Assembly (NCBI GenBank): GCA_963575745.1
Contig: CAUYUJ010000694.1
Span: 40,001 to 104,000, forward strand
Length of the DNA: 64,000 bases
Source of the DNA: Prorocentrum cordatum
Taxonomy: Eukaryota > Sar > Dinophyceae > Prorocentrales > Prorocentraceae
Direction: 5' to 3'
Shown: in pieces, positions 24,645-35,244 of the stretch
Layout: every line of letters starts with the position of its first letter
Numbering within the stretch: the stretch's first letter is position 1
The notes under the pieces: model-generated
What the model was told of the DNA's origin: nothing
The model's input: the letters and a program-made list of their open reading frames with translations, nothing else
Databases searched by the model: none
Program-made: the position numbers and the translations under genes

Positions 24645-25059
24645 CTCGGAGCCCGCGGTAAACCGTCAACCAGGTTACCGCCGGGACCCTCGTGGAGCTA
24701 GTTATTCCACCAGGCTTTTATTATACTATAGCTACAGACCTTAGAATTTTACAGGCCCACGCGCCATAACCTACTACACGTGCAGTGAGTACTGGAGCTG
24801 TGTGGCTCGCTTCCAGCTTTCGTCAAACGTACGAGATCATTATCAGTTCCAAACATGCACCCCGACGACCGACGGTTCCTCCGCGATTTTTTGACAGTAA
24901 TACTGAAGCTACGCACCTGGAAATTGGACAGACAAGCGCCGCACAACCCACTCCACGTAACAAAAATAGTGGCTCCCAAAATAAATGTTGACATCTCTCA
25001 CAGTCTTCCGAAAACCGACCTTATGTCGTCACATTGCCCGCCCGGGCCGGGTGGCCCAA
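24645..25059 (+). mobile_element. HP element type A, diverged
   Basis: It starts CTCGGAGCC in place of CTGGGAGCC. The middle holds about 100 bp that does not match other type A bodies (24690-24860). It is interrupted at GGCCCAA. Confidence 0.7.
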
Positions 25060-25432
25060 CTGGGGGCCGGCGGTAAGCCGTCAACCAGGACACCGCCAGG
25101 ACCCTCGTAGAGCTCTGGGCCAAAATCAGTGCCCAGATAACAAAAGATATCGTTCTTGAATTTCAGCTTCAAAACTGAGAACATGTATTTTCAGGTTTTT
25201 CACGACGTCGGTTCCTCCTAACGTTTTGATCGAAATGCTGCACCCACAGCCCTCAGAATTGCACCATTGAACGCGCCATGGTCTGTTGTAGAAAATATAA
25301 ATATGGATTCCGAAAACGAATTTCGAAATCTCTCCGAATCATCGAAAAACCGACCCCAGGTCATCACATTAGCTGCCCGGGCCGGGTCGGCAAACTAGCT
25401 GCACCCGCGCCGGAATTCCTCTAGCTCATCGA
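25060..25432 (+). mobile_element. HP element type A, interrupted at CATCGA
   Basis: The hairpin has one broken pair (arms GGCGGTAAG and ACACCGCC). It is interrupted where the usual tail reads CATCGATGCCG, so this target is also A^T. Confidence 0.8.
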
Positions 25433-25596
25433 CTGGGAGCCGGCGTAAGCCGTCAACCAGGTTACCGCCAAGCCTCGTAGAGCTCTTTTCTCGCGCGGCG
25501 CTGCTCGGAACACATGAAAGAAGCCTTCTCAAGATCGAGCGGGAAAAAAGGATTTGTTATATGTGCTTTTTTATGAAAAAAAAAGGGGGGGGGGGG

Positions 25597-25686
<90 letters not shown>

Positions 25687-25838
25687 GGTTTCATCCAAAG
25701 TCGGTTCTTCCAAGTGTTTTGATTGTAATACTGCGGCTACTGACCTGAGAATTTCACAGGCAGACGGAGCAGCAGCCACTAAAGGTTCCAAAAATGCATG
25801 TTCTCAAAACGAATTGTAAAATCTCTCAGAATATTCGA
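25433..25838 (+). mobile_element. HP element type A with G12-A89 expansion
   Basis: The body contains a G run (25585-25596) followed by 89 A (25597-25685), where other copies have a short A/T-rich spacer. It is truncated near 25838 by a GC-rich CGG-repeat-like segment. Confidence 0.8.
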
Positions 25839-25949
25839 ACTCGCTGGCGTCTAAAACTCGGATAGCGGAGGCAACTGGGCGGCAGCAGTCGGCGGCGGGC
25901 GGCGGACGCTGGCGGTAGCGGCGGGCGGCCATGAGATCGCTCAAATCGA

Positions 25950-25982
25950 CTGGGAGCCGGCGGTAAACCGTCAACCAGGTTT
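25950..25982 (+). mobile_element. HP hairpin, 5' half only, joined to the outer LINE
   Basis: CTGGGAGCC and the left arm are intact up to CAACCAGGTT. The right arm is then replaced by the 3' end of the minus-strand LINE. Confidence 0.85.
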
Positions 25983-26177
25983 CTTGCGGACTTTGCGGTC
26001 GACTGCGCAGGCTTTCCAGCCTAGTCGGAGCAAGAGGCGGGCGCATCGGGAGCAGGCGGAAGCCTCGCCGATCCAAACGATCAGAGGCGTAAGCCAGCTC
26101 TTATTTGGAGGATGAGGGGTCAAGCACGCACGCACGACACACACACAGGCAAGGCGTGAGTGAGCACAATCACTTCT

Positions 26178-26447
26178 TCACATCATCTCCTGTCCGAAAT
26201 ACGCATGTACAACCCGCGGCGAGATCATAATCGCATGCTCAACGGCCGAGATCTCGGCATCTGTCACCGTCGAAGTTGGGTCAATCGAGAACGCCGCACT
26301 ACACACCTCCGCCCAGATAATATCATGGCTGAGCGGCTGCCTTGAGAGTCTCGATATACGTCCAACATCTATCCAGCACCCGACTCTCACGCCGTCGCAA
26401 GAGACGCCACCATCGAATCCAGCTCTGATGGCACAGACGCGAAACAC
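26178..26447 (-). pseudogene. LINE 2 RNase H, N-terminal-type motifs placed last
   Basis: The frame reads FDGGVSCDGVRVGCWIDVG (Asp codon near 26414), then STVTDAEISAVEHAI (Glu codon near 26255). These look like strand 1 with its catalytic Asp and helix A with its catalytic Glu in the RNase H fold. They lie downstream of the Asp and AD-containing motifs, the reverse of the normal order. A frameshift around 26430 separates this from the upstream part. Confidence 0.65.
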
Positions 26448-27139
26448 CTGATCTCACTGTGGGGCGTAGGGCCGACACGGGCCGCATGAGTGAGTACATC
26501 TGCACGCATGTTCCATTCCCTGTATGTGTGGTCAACAATTTCTCTCCCATGAGAGGCAGGTCTAATGCCGAATTTTTGACACATGTTGTCCATTTGGTTA
26601 ATCATTCTGTTAATCCTATCTTGATAAGTACGATTTAGCACCCTCCAGACACCCTGAAGCCAAGACACCTCCAGAAGACTGTCCCCAGAGATGTACACCG
26701 GGATCCCGAAAGAGTCGAGGTCGCACACAACCTCCTTCATAGTTTGTAACGCAATACGTTTGGCCAGTTTGTCGTTGAAAGCTGGAGCCCCCTCTTGAGC
26801 CCCATATGTGCGCAGGTCGTTTCGTGTGATAGTATGCACATCCTGCAGGGCCCCACCTGTTGTACCGTACCCTTTTCTCTTCTTCAAATAACTCAGCATC
26901 GTCCGTGTACACATGTGCTCGCAGAACTGAATGTAAGCTGAATCTGTCGGCACCAAAGGACTCCCACCACTTGAGTCCGTAGAATTCACAGAAAGAAAAT
27001 AGCCAGCATCTCTGGCCAATAGCTTTACCTGAGCTGATATGTCTCCTCTTGAGCTGTGAAGCCTCTTGGAAGCGAAATATCCCCCGCAGGAACTCAGATG
27101 CATCAGTCCTGAGTCTGTCCCACAGTGGGCCATATGCAA
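26387..27139 (-). pseudogene. LINE 2 RNase H, C-terminal-type motifs placed first
   Basis: It contains VYISGDSLLEVSW (Asp at residue 153 of this frame, near 26683) followed by YREWNMRADVLTHAA. These resemble strand 4 with catalytic Asp and the last helix of RNase H. The same order and spacing occur in the inner LINE at 30788-30600. Confidence 0.7.
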
Positions 27140-27440
27140 CCGTAGTCATGTGGTGGTCTCGCCAGGTACGCTGCGTCGAAGAAATATCCCCATGAGAATC
27201 AGCACGCAAGATAGAAATAAAAATTGCAGCATCCTTGGCGGAGTTCCACACCGTACGGAGAAAGCGCTGCACCAACGTCGCAAATCCGTAGGATCGAAAT
27301 TGCTCTCTGGCCTCATGGCACCGTCGTCGGTTCCAGTCCGCCATCGTCTCCTCCTCCCTCCTTAGCCGTCGAAACATACGCACAAACACCAGCCCTCGAA
27401 AGCATTGAGCATATGTAATGAGGAGGTATCTGCAGTACAT
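27060..27440 (-). pseudogene. LINE 2 linker between reverse transcriptase and RNase H
   Basis: Frame with RRLRREEETMADWNRRRCHEA near the start. It aligns by position with HKREEETWEEFRDR of the inner LINE. The frame is lost at about 27060-27100, where the RNase H frame takes over. Confidence 0.6.
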
Positions 27441-27473
27441 GTTTCTAGATATTACAATGCCATACTCTGCACC

Positions 27474-28391
27474 TTATCCTGATAACGACAAAAAATAATA
27501 ACGAACAGCAACCGCTCTGTTACGAAAGAAATCCGCCTGTCCGATGAAGCAAGCACGAGCATCTTTGATGCGATACTCTACATCAGGATGTGCAGGCAAT
27601 ATGTAGGTAGAATATATATCATGACCCAATACTTTCAATCTGCACACACGTCGAAGACTAAAGCCCTGATACCCAGAGCATGCAGGAATAATCAAATCCT
27701 CACTGGCAGGTATATGTCCATCCCGGTCCACCCTCGCATTCTCCCCACATGTCATGTACAGCAGGCTGCTATCCTTCCACCTCATCCCCCAGTCGTGTAA
27801 TGGTAGGGTTAGATCGTGAATCATCTGAGCCAGCATGGTTGAGAAGGCAGACACAAGGTAGCAATTGTCCACCCACACAAAGTGGTTCACGACTGTCCGT
27901 CGCTCATACTCTCCACAGACACCCTCCAGCACATACCCCACTCCTCGACTGCCCCACTCCCGATAGATTGGTCCCCACATGGCACATATGATAAGATTGA
28001 AGAGAAGAGGCCCCTCAGGGCCGCCCGTCCTGATACAGACGTCCCAGTTGATATCGTGAATGGCCATACCCCCGACAACTAACGACCGCGTAGTGCAAAC
28101 CAGTGGCGCAAGCAACGCACACTGAAGATAAGCAGGAATATTGGCATGGCACATAGCTCTCTTAGCGTTTTGAAGGCTGCAGTGGTCAAACGCTTGTTTG
28201 ATATCGGCATTTGCAATATGGACCGTTTGATCCTTTCCCCAGATGCCCCCATGTTGAGCAAGAGCCTTGAGGGCCCCCACGATTTCCACAGTCTTACGTC
28301 CCTCCTGGAAGCCGTAGATGCCAGAGGTCCCATGAGTCCAGACCGAGAGACAAATTGTTCGACCAAGATCACCACACAAGCAGAGCACCAA
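27474..28391 (-). pseudogene. LINE 2 reverse transcriptase, palm motifs A-C
   Basis: Motifs in order: YGFQEGRKTVEIV, NADIKQAFDHCS (motif A, catalytic Asp), RTGGPEGPLLFNL (motif B, Glu where many LINEs have Gln), HFVWVDNCYLVS (motif C, V-D-N where Y-x-D-D is usual). The conserved Trp-Lys-Asp-Ser stretch follows. The upstream part of the domain is in another frame (29383-28079), so a frameshift near 28380 breaks it. The frame ends at TAA 27474-27476 and continues open beyond it. Confidence 0.88.
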
Positions 28392-28399
28392 CGGCTGAA

Positions 28400-29383
28400 A
28401 CTGTTTTGCAGACAGAGGTACCGTGCATCTGTCAATGATGTCCAGCTCGGCAGCTTGGGCATGAAGGCAATCAAATTCTGCCTCCAGTCCTGCGGAAACT
28501 GCCGTGTCAAACGAAATATCTCATCAAACATCCGAGCTACACTGCGCAAAGTCGCCCACGGCAATGCCGCGAGTAGTTCGCAAGGCAGCCTGTCGGGACC
28601 TGCGGCGCGCATGGACTTGAGACGTGACCGCGCCTGGCACACCACCGCCATTGTCAGTCCTTCTGTGCAGTACCCATCACATAGGTTATGTTGTGCATCC
28701 TTCCTCAAATCCTCCAACATCTCCACATCCCGTCCTCTGACCTCCTCCGAAGTATATCTCTGTCTGGTGTACGCTCTGATCTCCTCCACCCACTCCTCCC
28801 TGTCCTCTGATATCCGTCCCTGCACAATAAGATGCCTGATATTGCGACGTACTTTGCGCCTGCAAGCTGGGGAGGACCACGCGGCCAACGCCGCACGATA
28901 TGCCCTGCGATGTCTGTTGGCGCGTCTGCGCAAAGTGGGTACGTCCACTGACACAGGCAAAGGCTTCTGTCGGAGAATCTCCTGGCAAGCAGTGAGCTCA
29001 GCAGGTCTAACTGGAGGTAGTCCCCGTCCCGCGGTGGCAGTCGTGAATCTGATTTCCTCCTGCCCTGTATAAGCCCGAATAGCAGTCGACACAAGGTCCC
29101 CAGGAGAACAAGTAGAGTTGGCATCTCCTAAGACCCGATCGATTTCCTTTCGTGCCATGTTGAGGTCCCCCCAATTCACAATCTTATAACCCACCAGATT
29201 CTTCTCACGAGCTGCCGTCGGGATGCTACGTCTGACCAGCTCAACGCCTGGATCACTAAAAGTCCCCTGAAGCAGGCCGCGGTCACTAAGACGACTAGGA
29301 TTTGTCTTTCCCCCATTACTCATAATCGTTTCAACCGTCAACTTATCAATCACCCACGTCCTGGGAACAAACAATGTAGTCAA
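28400..29383 (-). pseudogene. LINE 2 endonuclease tail and reverse transcriptase N-terminal part
   Basis: It contains SDRGLLQGTF (position of the APE SDH motif), a basic linker, then AAGPDRLPCELLAALPW and QDWRQNLIAFMPKLPSW (finger motifs of LINE reverse transcriptases). It aligns by motif with GTAPGSDGIVAEVIRELPW in the inner LINE. The open frame continues to 28079 but the conserved reading moves to the 28391-27474 frame. Confidence 0.85.
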
Positions 29384-29702
29384 GAACCTTCTTACACGTA
29401 CCCCACCGAGATGTTCCGTAACTCCCCCATGTATGTAGTCGTCGTGGCAAGAGCGAATTGGCAGCCTTCATCCCCAGGCACCCTAAAAAGCAAAGAACAC
29501 GCTCGCGAAGTTGCCGTCGTACATCCCTCCTCTCCCGTTGTGCACCTCCCTCCTCACAGGTCCTCCTCTCCTCCTTGGTAGCACATCCCACCGCCTCATA
29601 GACCTTCCCAGTGCGTGAGCACTGCAGCTGGGTGGATGGAGGTAGCTCGACATTGGCATCGAGCAGCACAGATACAATCGTCCCTTTCCAGCGGCTGCGC
29701 AA
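29346..29702 (-). pseudogene. LINE 2 endonuclease, middle part
   Basis: It contains IVSVLLDANVELPP and KKVLDYIVCSQ. These correspond to VIPWVGMDAQTELEP and RVLDYILIP of the inner LINE. It begins exactly at the left edge of the inserted block. A frameshift near 29355 follows. Confidence 0.8.
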
Positions 29703-29710
29703 AGTGAAAA

Positions 29711-30001
29711 TTCCCGGAGAGCTCTCTGAGAGCTAGAAGGTTTTAGATTAGAAGCCGGACGGTGGTGGTGCCCGCCAGGAGCTCCTCCACGGCGGTCCAC
29801 GTCCGCCGCAGCGCCTCGCCCGAGCCAGCAGCTGGTTCGGGGGCGCTTTCCACGTGTGCCTGCACGCGTGCAGGCACGCGTGGAAGCGTTCCTGGCAGCG
29901 CTTCGGAAGCGCTGCAGGGGAGCTCCCCAGAGCTCTCTAGGAAAGATTTCCCCTCCCCGGCGGTCTCTTCGCTCTCCGGGTTTTGGAAGCTAACGAGTGA
30001 C
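29711..30001 (-). repeat. G repeat, left copy (inverted)
   Basis: About 290 bp. It contains the near-perfect palindrome GCCTGCACGCGTGCAGGC at about 29858-29875 and CAGCGCTTC-G-GAAGCGCTG at about 29898-29917. Confidence 0.88.
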
Positions 30002-30266
30002 TGACTCGAGTGTGTCCAAAACCCCACACTGCACATCTACAGCGTTCTCGACGCCGGGGTCGGCAGAGGCAACAAACACAGGGGCACTCCCACTACCGAA
30101 GACCACCACACATCATTGTTCGTACTGACACAGTGATTCACGCACACATGTACTACACTCTTTGTTAAATAATAACCCACACTTACCGTCGCAACTCACG
30201 CGATTCTCTTGGTTGGGTGTTGGGGTCGGCTACACAGGGCGCGCGCGCCCTAGCCGTGCAGAGTCC
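30002..30266. other. Probable 3' UTR of LINE 1
   Basis: AT-richer DNA after the end of the LINE 1 RNase H frame (read on the minus strand) with no frame of its own. It ends at the left G repeat. A GCGCGCGC run lies at about 30240-30248. Confidence 0.5.
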
Positions 30267-30800
30267 CTAGGGTCCCTCACGCCCTCTCAACCTCTTTGGG
30301 GTTGGAGGCCCGAGGATCTCAGAGATAATCTGCCGAACACCTTGGAGCAGGCGTTCACAAGCTGTGAGCTCGCTATCTGTAACAGTGGCCCCCAGAGGGA
30401 GTAAAGAAGCCTCCTGGAAAACTCGTCGCCAGTGGTTGTCCCCAAATGAGACCTCCACATAGCAACCTAGAGCAGAGCCTTCAACACTCACGCCACCGTC
30501 CCATCCTCCACGGATACGTTTGATACAATGTCTCTGTTGTCGCAAATATCTGAAGTCAATCCATCTTCCCGTCCTTCCCCTCCTCGCCTCCCAAGTCAGC
30601 TCATCCGCAACACAATTGAACTCTCTGTAGATATGCTTCCACGGATCCGTCCCTACAGTGGCACACCTCATGTCGTAATCCTCAGCAAGTTGATTCATAT
30701 CATTTTGTAGACCATGCACTCTCCTGCGGTACGAACGATCACGGCATTCCCAGATCCCTCGGGCCCAGTTCACCACACACATACTATCTCCTGTCATTGC
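30267..30800 (-). other. LINE 1 RNase H-like domain in permuted order
   Basis: Numbering from the codon at 31331: AMTGDSMCVVNW (Asp182, codon 30788-30786), YREFNCVADELTWEA (Asp243, near 30605), GGWDGGVSVEGSALGCYVEV (Asp278, codon 30500-30498), ATVTDSELTACERLL (Glu321, near 30371), then a short basic tail. Canonical RNase H runs Asp (DG), Glu, Asp (DS), then the N-AD helix. Here the DG strand hairpin and the Glu helix come last. All four motifs are in one unbroken frame. Confidence 0.7.
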
Positions 30801-33800
30801 AACCGATAATGAGCCCTCCGAGCCTTCCTGCCAGACAGTTTCGTTGTTATACCCGTGGGCAATCCTACGAGCGAGCCTGTCGGAGTCCTCAGGGGAGTCC
30901 CACGTATCCACAAGACAAGGAGCACAGGGCGGTGTCCTGAAGATGGGTTCCCATCGAGGCTGTATTTTCGTCACGCACGCAACTACATTCCACCAGTCCG
31001 TCGCATTCCACTTGATGCTGAACCAGCGTAAATTACCACTCGCCGCCAGCATAAGACAATGCCAGCTGTCAGTGCTTGCATGCGCTCTCCCTCCCACTCT
31101 CCTCGCACCTTCCCTCCTCCTGGCTCCCGTGAACATGGATACAAGTGTGTCCCTCCGTAGTGACCATTCCCCCGCCCTGTGTAACATAGCCTGAAGCGTC
31201 TGGCGCCAGGCTCGTGCTCCACGCATGTCAGTGGAGGCGAAGGCCCGCTCATGAAACTGGGCCAGCTCCAACGCAAACTCGAAATTGGCTCGGACCACCT
31301 TCTCTAAGAGACTGCAGTGGCCAGCCTGCAAGAATAGCTCGTATGACTTCGGTGTGGTCCTGTCCCTGAACTCCTCCCACGTCTCCTCCTCCCTCTTGTG
31401 TCATCCTCGCATACCGTTGAGACACCTCCCCTCCCATACCTTAATCCTCTCCAGCAGTCGTAGGTTGCACGGCCAGCCTATACATCCGCGGTACACCACA
31501 GACTGCACACGAGCGGCGTACCTGCGAAACTTCTCCTTGAGTGAGACCGATCTGGAGCGATAAAACTGACTGTCAGCAAAATAGGCCTTCTTCCCTTTCT
31601 CAAGTCGATGGTACAAACCGTGGTAACCTTTGATTTCCGAACTGAGCTTCACTCCTAGTACCTCCACCTCCTCCTTCCTCGGCATTACAACAGTCGAGCG
31701 CAAGTGCACTGGGAGATCCTCATCTCCAGAAATCGCACAGATGGCTGGCGAGAGCGGGCAGAGCAGCGGCGGATCGCCACAGGTGTACGTCTGGCCAAAA
31801 AGTACATATGCCAAAGAATCCTCCTTCCAGTCCATCCCTGCCCGTCTGAGTGTTACCGTCATCATACCGATCATCTGTTGTAGCTGGAGTTGCGACGCAG
31901 CACAGAGCGCAACATTGTCCGCCCACAAGAAGTGGTGTACAAGAGCACCGTCCGTCCCCTCCCCTTCCAGTCGGACACCGTATCCTAAGGCATCCCAAGT
32001 CTGAATCACAGATCCCCAGATGCCCTCCAAGACAATATTGAAAAGTAGAGGTCCCTCCTTACCTCCCGTTCGGACCGATTTATTGTATCTCACCTCATCG
32101 CCGCACACGTTCTGAAACTCAAAGGTAGCAATGTTATCCAGCATGGGCTCCACAATGGCTCTGATGAGGCACACAGTGTACTTAAGGTACAGCATGGCAT
32201 TGATGATAGTGTGCAGTGTGACATTATCGAACGCCTTGTGTATGTCCAAGACTCACACGTGCAAAGACTCCGCCTTCCCCCACACATTTGCGTATCTAGT
32301 AAGAAGTGATAGTGGTGCCGTGACGTTAGTGACCTTCTGATCCTTCTCAAACCCGTATGTGCACAACCGTCGGTTCACAGGAAATGCATCAATGAAAAGC
32401 AACACACATGCCATGTACCATTTACTCATCACACTGATCAGGCAAATCCCTCTGGTGTTGGAGAGTCGCGTAGCATCCCGCATCTTCGGCACAAGTTGGA
32501 TACTGAGCTGCCTCCACGTCTCAGGGCTAGAGGCACCCTGCACGAAAATCCTCTGAAAAGCACGCCGAACAAACAAGAGGCTCCTCCACGGCAACTCACG
32601 GATGACCTCAGCAACGATTCCATCGCTACCAGGTGCCGTGCCAGGCTTCAAAGACGCACGAGCCTGCATGAGCATGCCCATCGTGCTGACTCTTCCCTCC
32701 ACCCCACGGTCGTTGTGTCTGAGCTCCTGAAAGGCCTCCAAAGTCCGTTTTTCCTCCTCCGAGTTCGTGTAAGACGCCGTCGCATACCTCGTGATCTCCG
32801 TACTCCACCTAGTCCTGTCCATTGTCAGCACACCCTCACACTCCAGCTCCTTGAGGATACACCGTGAGGTCTTACTGGATCCCTTGTGGTCCTGCAGGAG
32901 TTGGTTCCTCCTATGCTGTCTCCTAAGGGTATTCCTCCTACGCAGCAGTTGTTCACGAGTATTCCCAAGGGCCCCACGCCTGATGACAGACTCCACCTCT
33001 ATGAGCTCCCTGGGCCTCTGAATAGGTTTGCAGTTGGGGCGCGCCTTAGTGTGGTCCACAAGCTTTGCCGTCTCCAAGAGTACCCGTCCGACCTGCTGTA
33101 GGTCCGTCCCTACCGTGTCAGATGCAAGCCCCTCAATCGACACATCCGCAAGCACACGAAACATGTTCCTCGCCGTGTCATCCGTCGGCTGCCAGCCAAC
33201 CATGGACACAGGGCGGGGTGGCAAAGCTGGGCGCCTGATCTCCGTAGTCTTGAGATTTACCCAGACCAGAGCGTGATCACTATAGGCACTGGCTTTTGCA
33301 CGTATACCTGGCGTAGCTTTGATGGGTTCCACAAACTGGACCTGGCATCTGATTTCCTGGTGAGCTCTTGCCTCATCCGCGCACCAACGTGTAGGGATGA
33401 GTATATAGTCAAGCACACGCTGCACATGTGTGGAACAGTACGGTATATGTGTGATACGTCGAGCTCCATATGTGTTCGCCGCACAGATCCCCCAAGTACT
33501 CATGAACCTCATAAGCATGTCCCTCCTCTCTGCATGGTAGTTCCCCTCCTCCCTCCTCCCGTCCACCTGCATAAGACCTCCCCCCGTCATTCCCAGCATA
33601 CCTGGTTCAAGTTCCGTCTGAGCATCCATCCCCACCCATGGTATGACTCCAGCCTGTGTAGTTTGAAGCATAGTAACACTGCACTTTGTAAGTACATCTA
33701 AGTATTCCCCCAAGTGGTCCACCTCACGCATCACGCATGGTAGATACACTGATATAACTAGAGCACCCCTGAATTCGACACACGCAAATCGTACCCCACT

Positions 33801-34106
33801 CCGTCGTGCAATCACATGTGGTGCCCAATCCCGGCACCATGCAACCGCCGCATTGGAGCAGGAGCTATAGTGAATCTCCCATCCACATCTATTAAAAGTA
33901 TTTGCACTGGTATGCTCACTCTTGCAGGCACACCATTTGAATTGACCTGGCTTCACATGCAGCGACCAGGTTGGGCACTTGACCGTCGGATATTTTCTGC
34001 ACATTCCAGGTTGCAAAAACGGTCTCTGTCGCAGCCCTACCGCCCCGTTAATGATTAGGGCACCGTAGTGTCTGAAGAAACTGCACCTGGTTAATGTCAG
34101 GCTCAA
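30267..34106 (-). pseudogene. LINE 1 ORF2: endonuclease, reverse transcriptase, permuted RNase H
   Basis: One continuous frame over 3.84 kb (about 1,279 codons) broken only by TGA at 32253-32255 and TGA at 31401-31403. The APE-type endonuclease comes first (SEHT, VISVYLPC, VGMDAQTE, RVLDYILIP, YSDHALVWV). Then the reverse transcriptase: GTAPGSDGIVAEVIRELPW, YGFEKDQKVTN, DIHKAFDNV just after the first TGA, RTGGKEGPLLFN, HHFLWADNVAL. Last is an RNase H-like region after the second TGA. The frame opens inside ORF1 and is shifted by one base relative to it (overlap 34048-34106), so ORF2 would need a +1 shift or re-initiation. The first in-frame codon of the opening is TTG, so I do not claim a start. 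Confidence 0.88.
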
Positions 34107-35145
34107 CGTGTGTCAAATTGGCGCCATAGAGGTTCCATCCTTTTGTCGGTCCCCAGTCTGCAATCAACGTCTTTTGTGTAGTATCCTCAGCATTCGGCAT
34201 ATACCACATATATGTCATTGGCGGACCCGTCTCACCTCGAAGAATAGCCGTCGCATTGCCCTTGATATCAGAAAATAGTGCTTGAAATCTTCCTACCGCC
34301 CGAACATGTTCTATCTTCCATGGCTGGCATTCAACTTGAAATCGCACATTGGGAGGCAATGAAGTGAGTCCCCGCCTGTAGTCATTCTCCCACACACGTT
34401 TCGCTTCCCATCGGATCTCAGAGGATGTACCTGGTTTGAAATAGATCCTACCCCTCGTGCACGGCCAATATCTGCCAGTATTCTCCTGAACCGTCCGATC
34501 CAAGTCCAGTGCCACCCTTTGTGTAGCATCAATTTGTTTAGAGTCAATAAGACCATTCATCGCCGTCGTCAGTGCCTCCTGTGAAAGAGCCTCCCGCTGA
34601 CGTATCTCACGGCTCCTCCATCCCTCCCTTGAAACCCATCCCTTGAACTCAACATAACGTGGATTCCAAGCAGGATCGTGCCTGTCCGTACCCGCCTTCG
34701 TGGATCCACTTGCTACCGACAGCCCGTCCCCCTGCTTGAGCTTCTGAACTTCATTGGTGAGGTCCTGGATCGCCGACACTGTTTTCGAGACCCTGGAGTC
34801 CAGAGATGTTTTCAGACCGTCCATTTCCGTACGAATAGAGTTCCTGAACGATTGCATGTCTGCCGTCATAGTCTGTTGTCCCGTCATGATAGATCGAAAC
34901 ATCTGTTCAATGAGGCCAGCTTCCTGGGCAACCTCATTCGCACCCAATGTTTGTCCCGCACCTCCTCCTTCTCCTTTCCCTCCTCCTTTGACATTACGAG
35001 CACGGACAGCTCTAGCAAACGCCCCACCCCCATCATCAATTGTCATGTCCTGGCCCGTCGCATGCAAGCCTGGAGCACCTGAAACTGAAGAACCTGCTGG
35101 CATCGCTGGTGCAGCACCTGAAACTGAAGAACCTGCTGCAGCCAT
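34048..35145 (-). CDS. LINE 1 ORF1 protein (probable RNA-binding chaperone)
   Basis: Open from at least 35394. I choose the Met at 35145 (KRKMAAAG) because the upstream part is a 45-bp tandem duplication, giving about 365 residues. Order: a Gly/Ser-rich N-terminus with two GSSVSGA repeats, a coiled-coil-like stretch (about residues 70-140, from EAGLIEQMF to EVQKLKQGD), then a conserved C-terminal part with EFKGWVSREGW, GRIYFKPGTSSEIRWEAKR and ILRGETGPP. The last block recurs in the LINE 2 fragment at 36670-36174. ORF1 proteins of LINEs usually bind the element RNA. That role is inferred from position and coiled coil only. Confidence 0.75.
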   Translation of the reverse strand: MAAAGSSVSGAAPAMPAGSSVSGAPGLHATGQDMTIDDGGGAFARAVRARNVKGGGKGEGGGAGQTLGANEVAQEAGLIEQMFRSIMTGQQTMTADMQSFRNSIRTEMDGLKTSLDSRVSKTVSAIQDLTNEVQKLKQGDGLSVASGSTKAGTDRHDPAWNPRYVEFKGWVSREGWRSREIRQREALSQEALTTAMNGLIDSKQIDATQRVALDLDRTVQENTGRYWPCTRGRIYFKPGTSSEIRWEAKRVWENDYRRGLTSLPPNVRFQVECQPWKIEHVRAVGRFQALFSDIKGNATAILRGETGPPMTYMWYMPNAEDTTQKTLIADWGPTKGWNLYGANLTHVEPDINQVQFLQTLRCPNH

Positions 35146-35154
35146 CTTCCTTTT

Positions 35155-35244
35155 GTGGCTGCGTAAGATATTGAAATCGTAACCTTCACCCTGCACGAAG
35201 TGGTTACGCAAGATATTGAAATCGTAACCTTCACCCTGCACAAA
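35155..35244 (-). repeat. 45-bp tandem duplication upstream of ORF1
   Basis: Two copies in frame, each reading FVQGEGYDFNILR plus two residues, directly before the chosen ORF1 start. Confidence 0.9.

Noticed and set aside
28146-29072. 308-codon plus-strand frame over the LINE 2 reverse transcriptase
   Set aside because: Antisense shadow: conserved motifs read on the minus strand only.
29762-30004. Plus-strand frame in the G repeat
   Set aside because: It translates a GC-rich palindromic repeat. No protein similarity seen.
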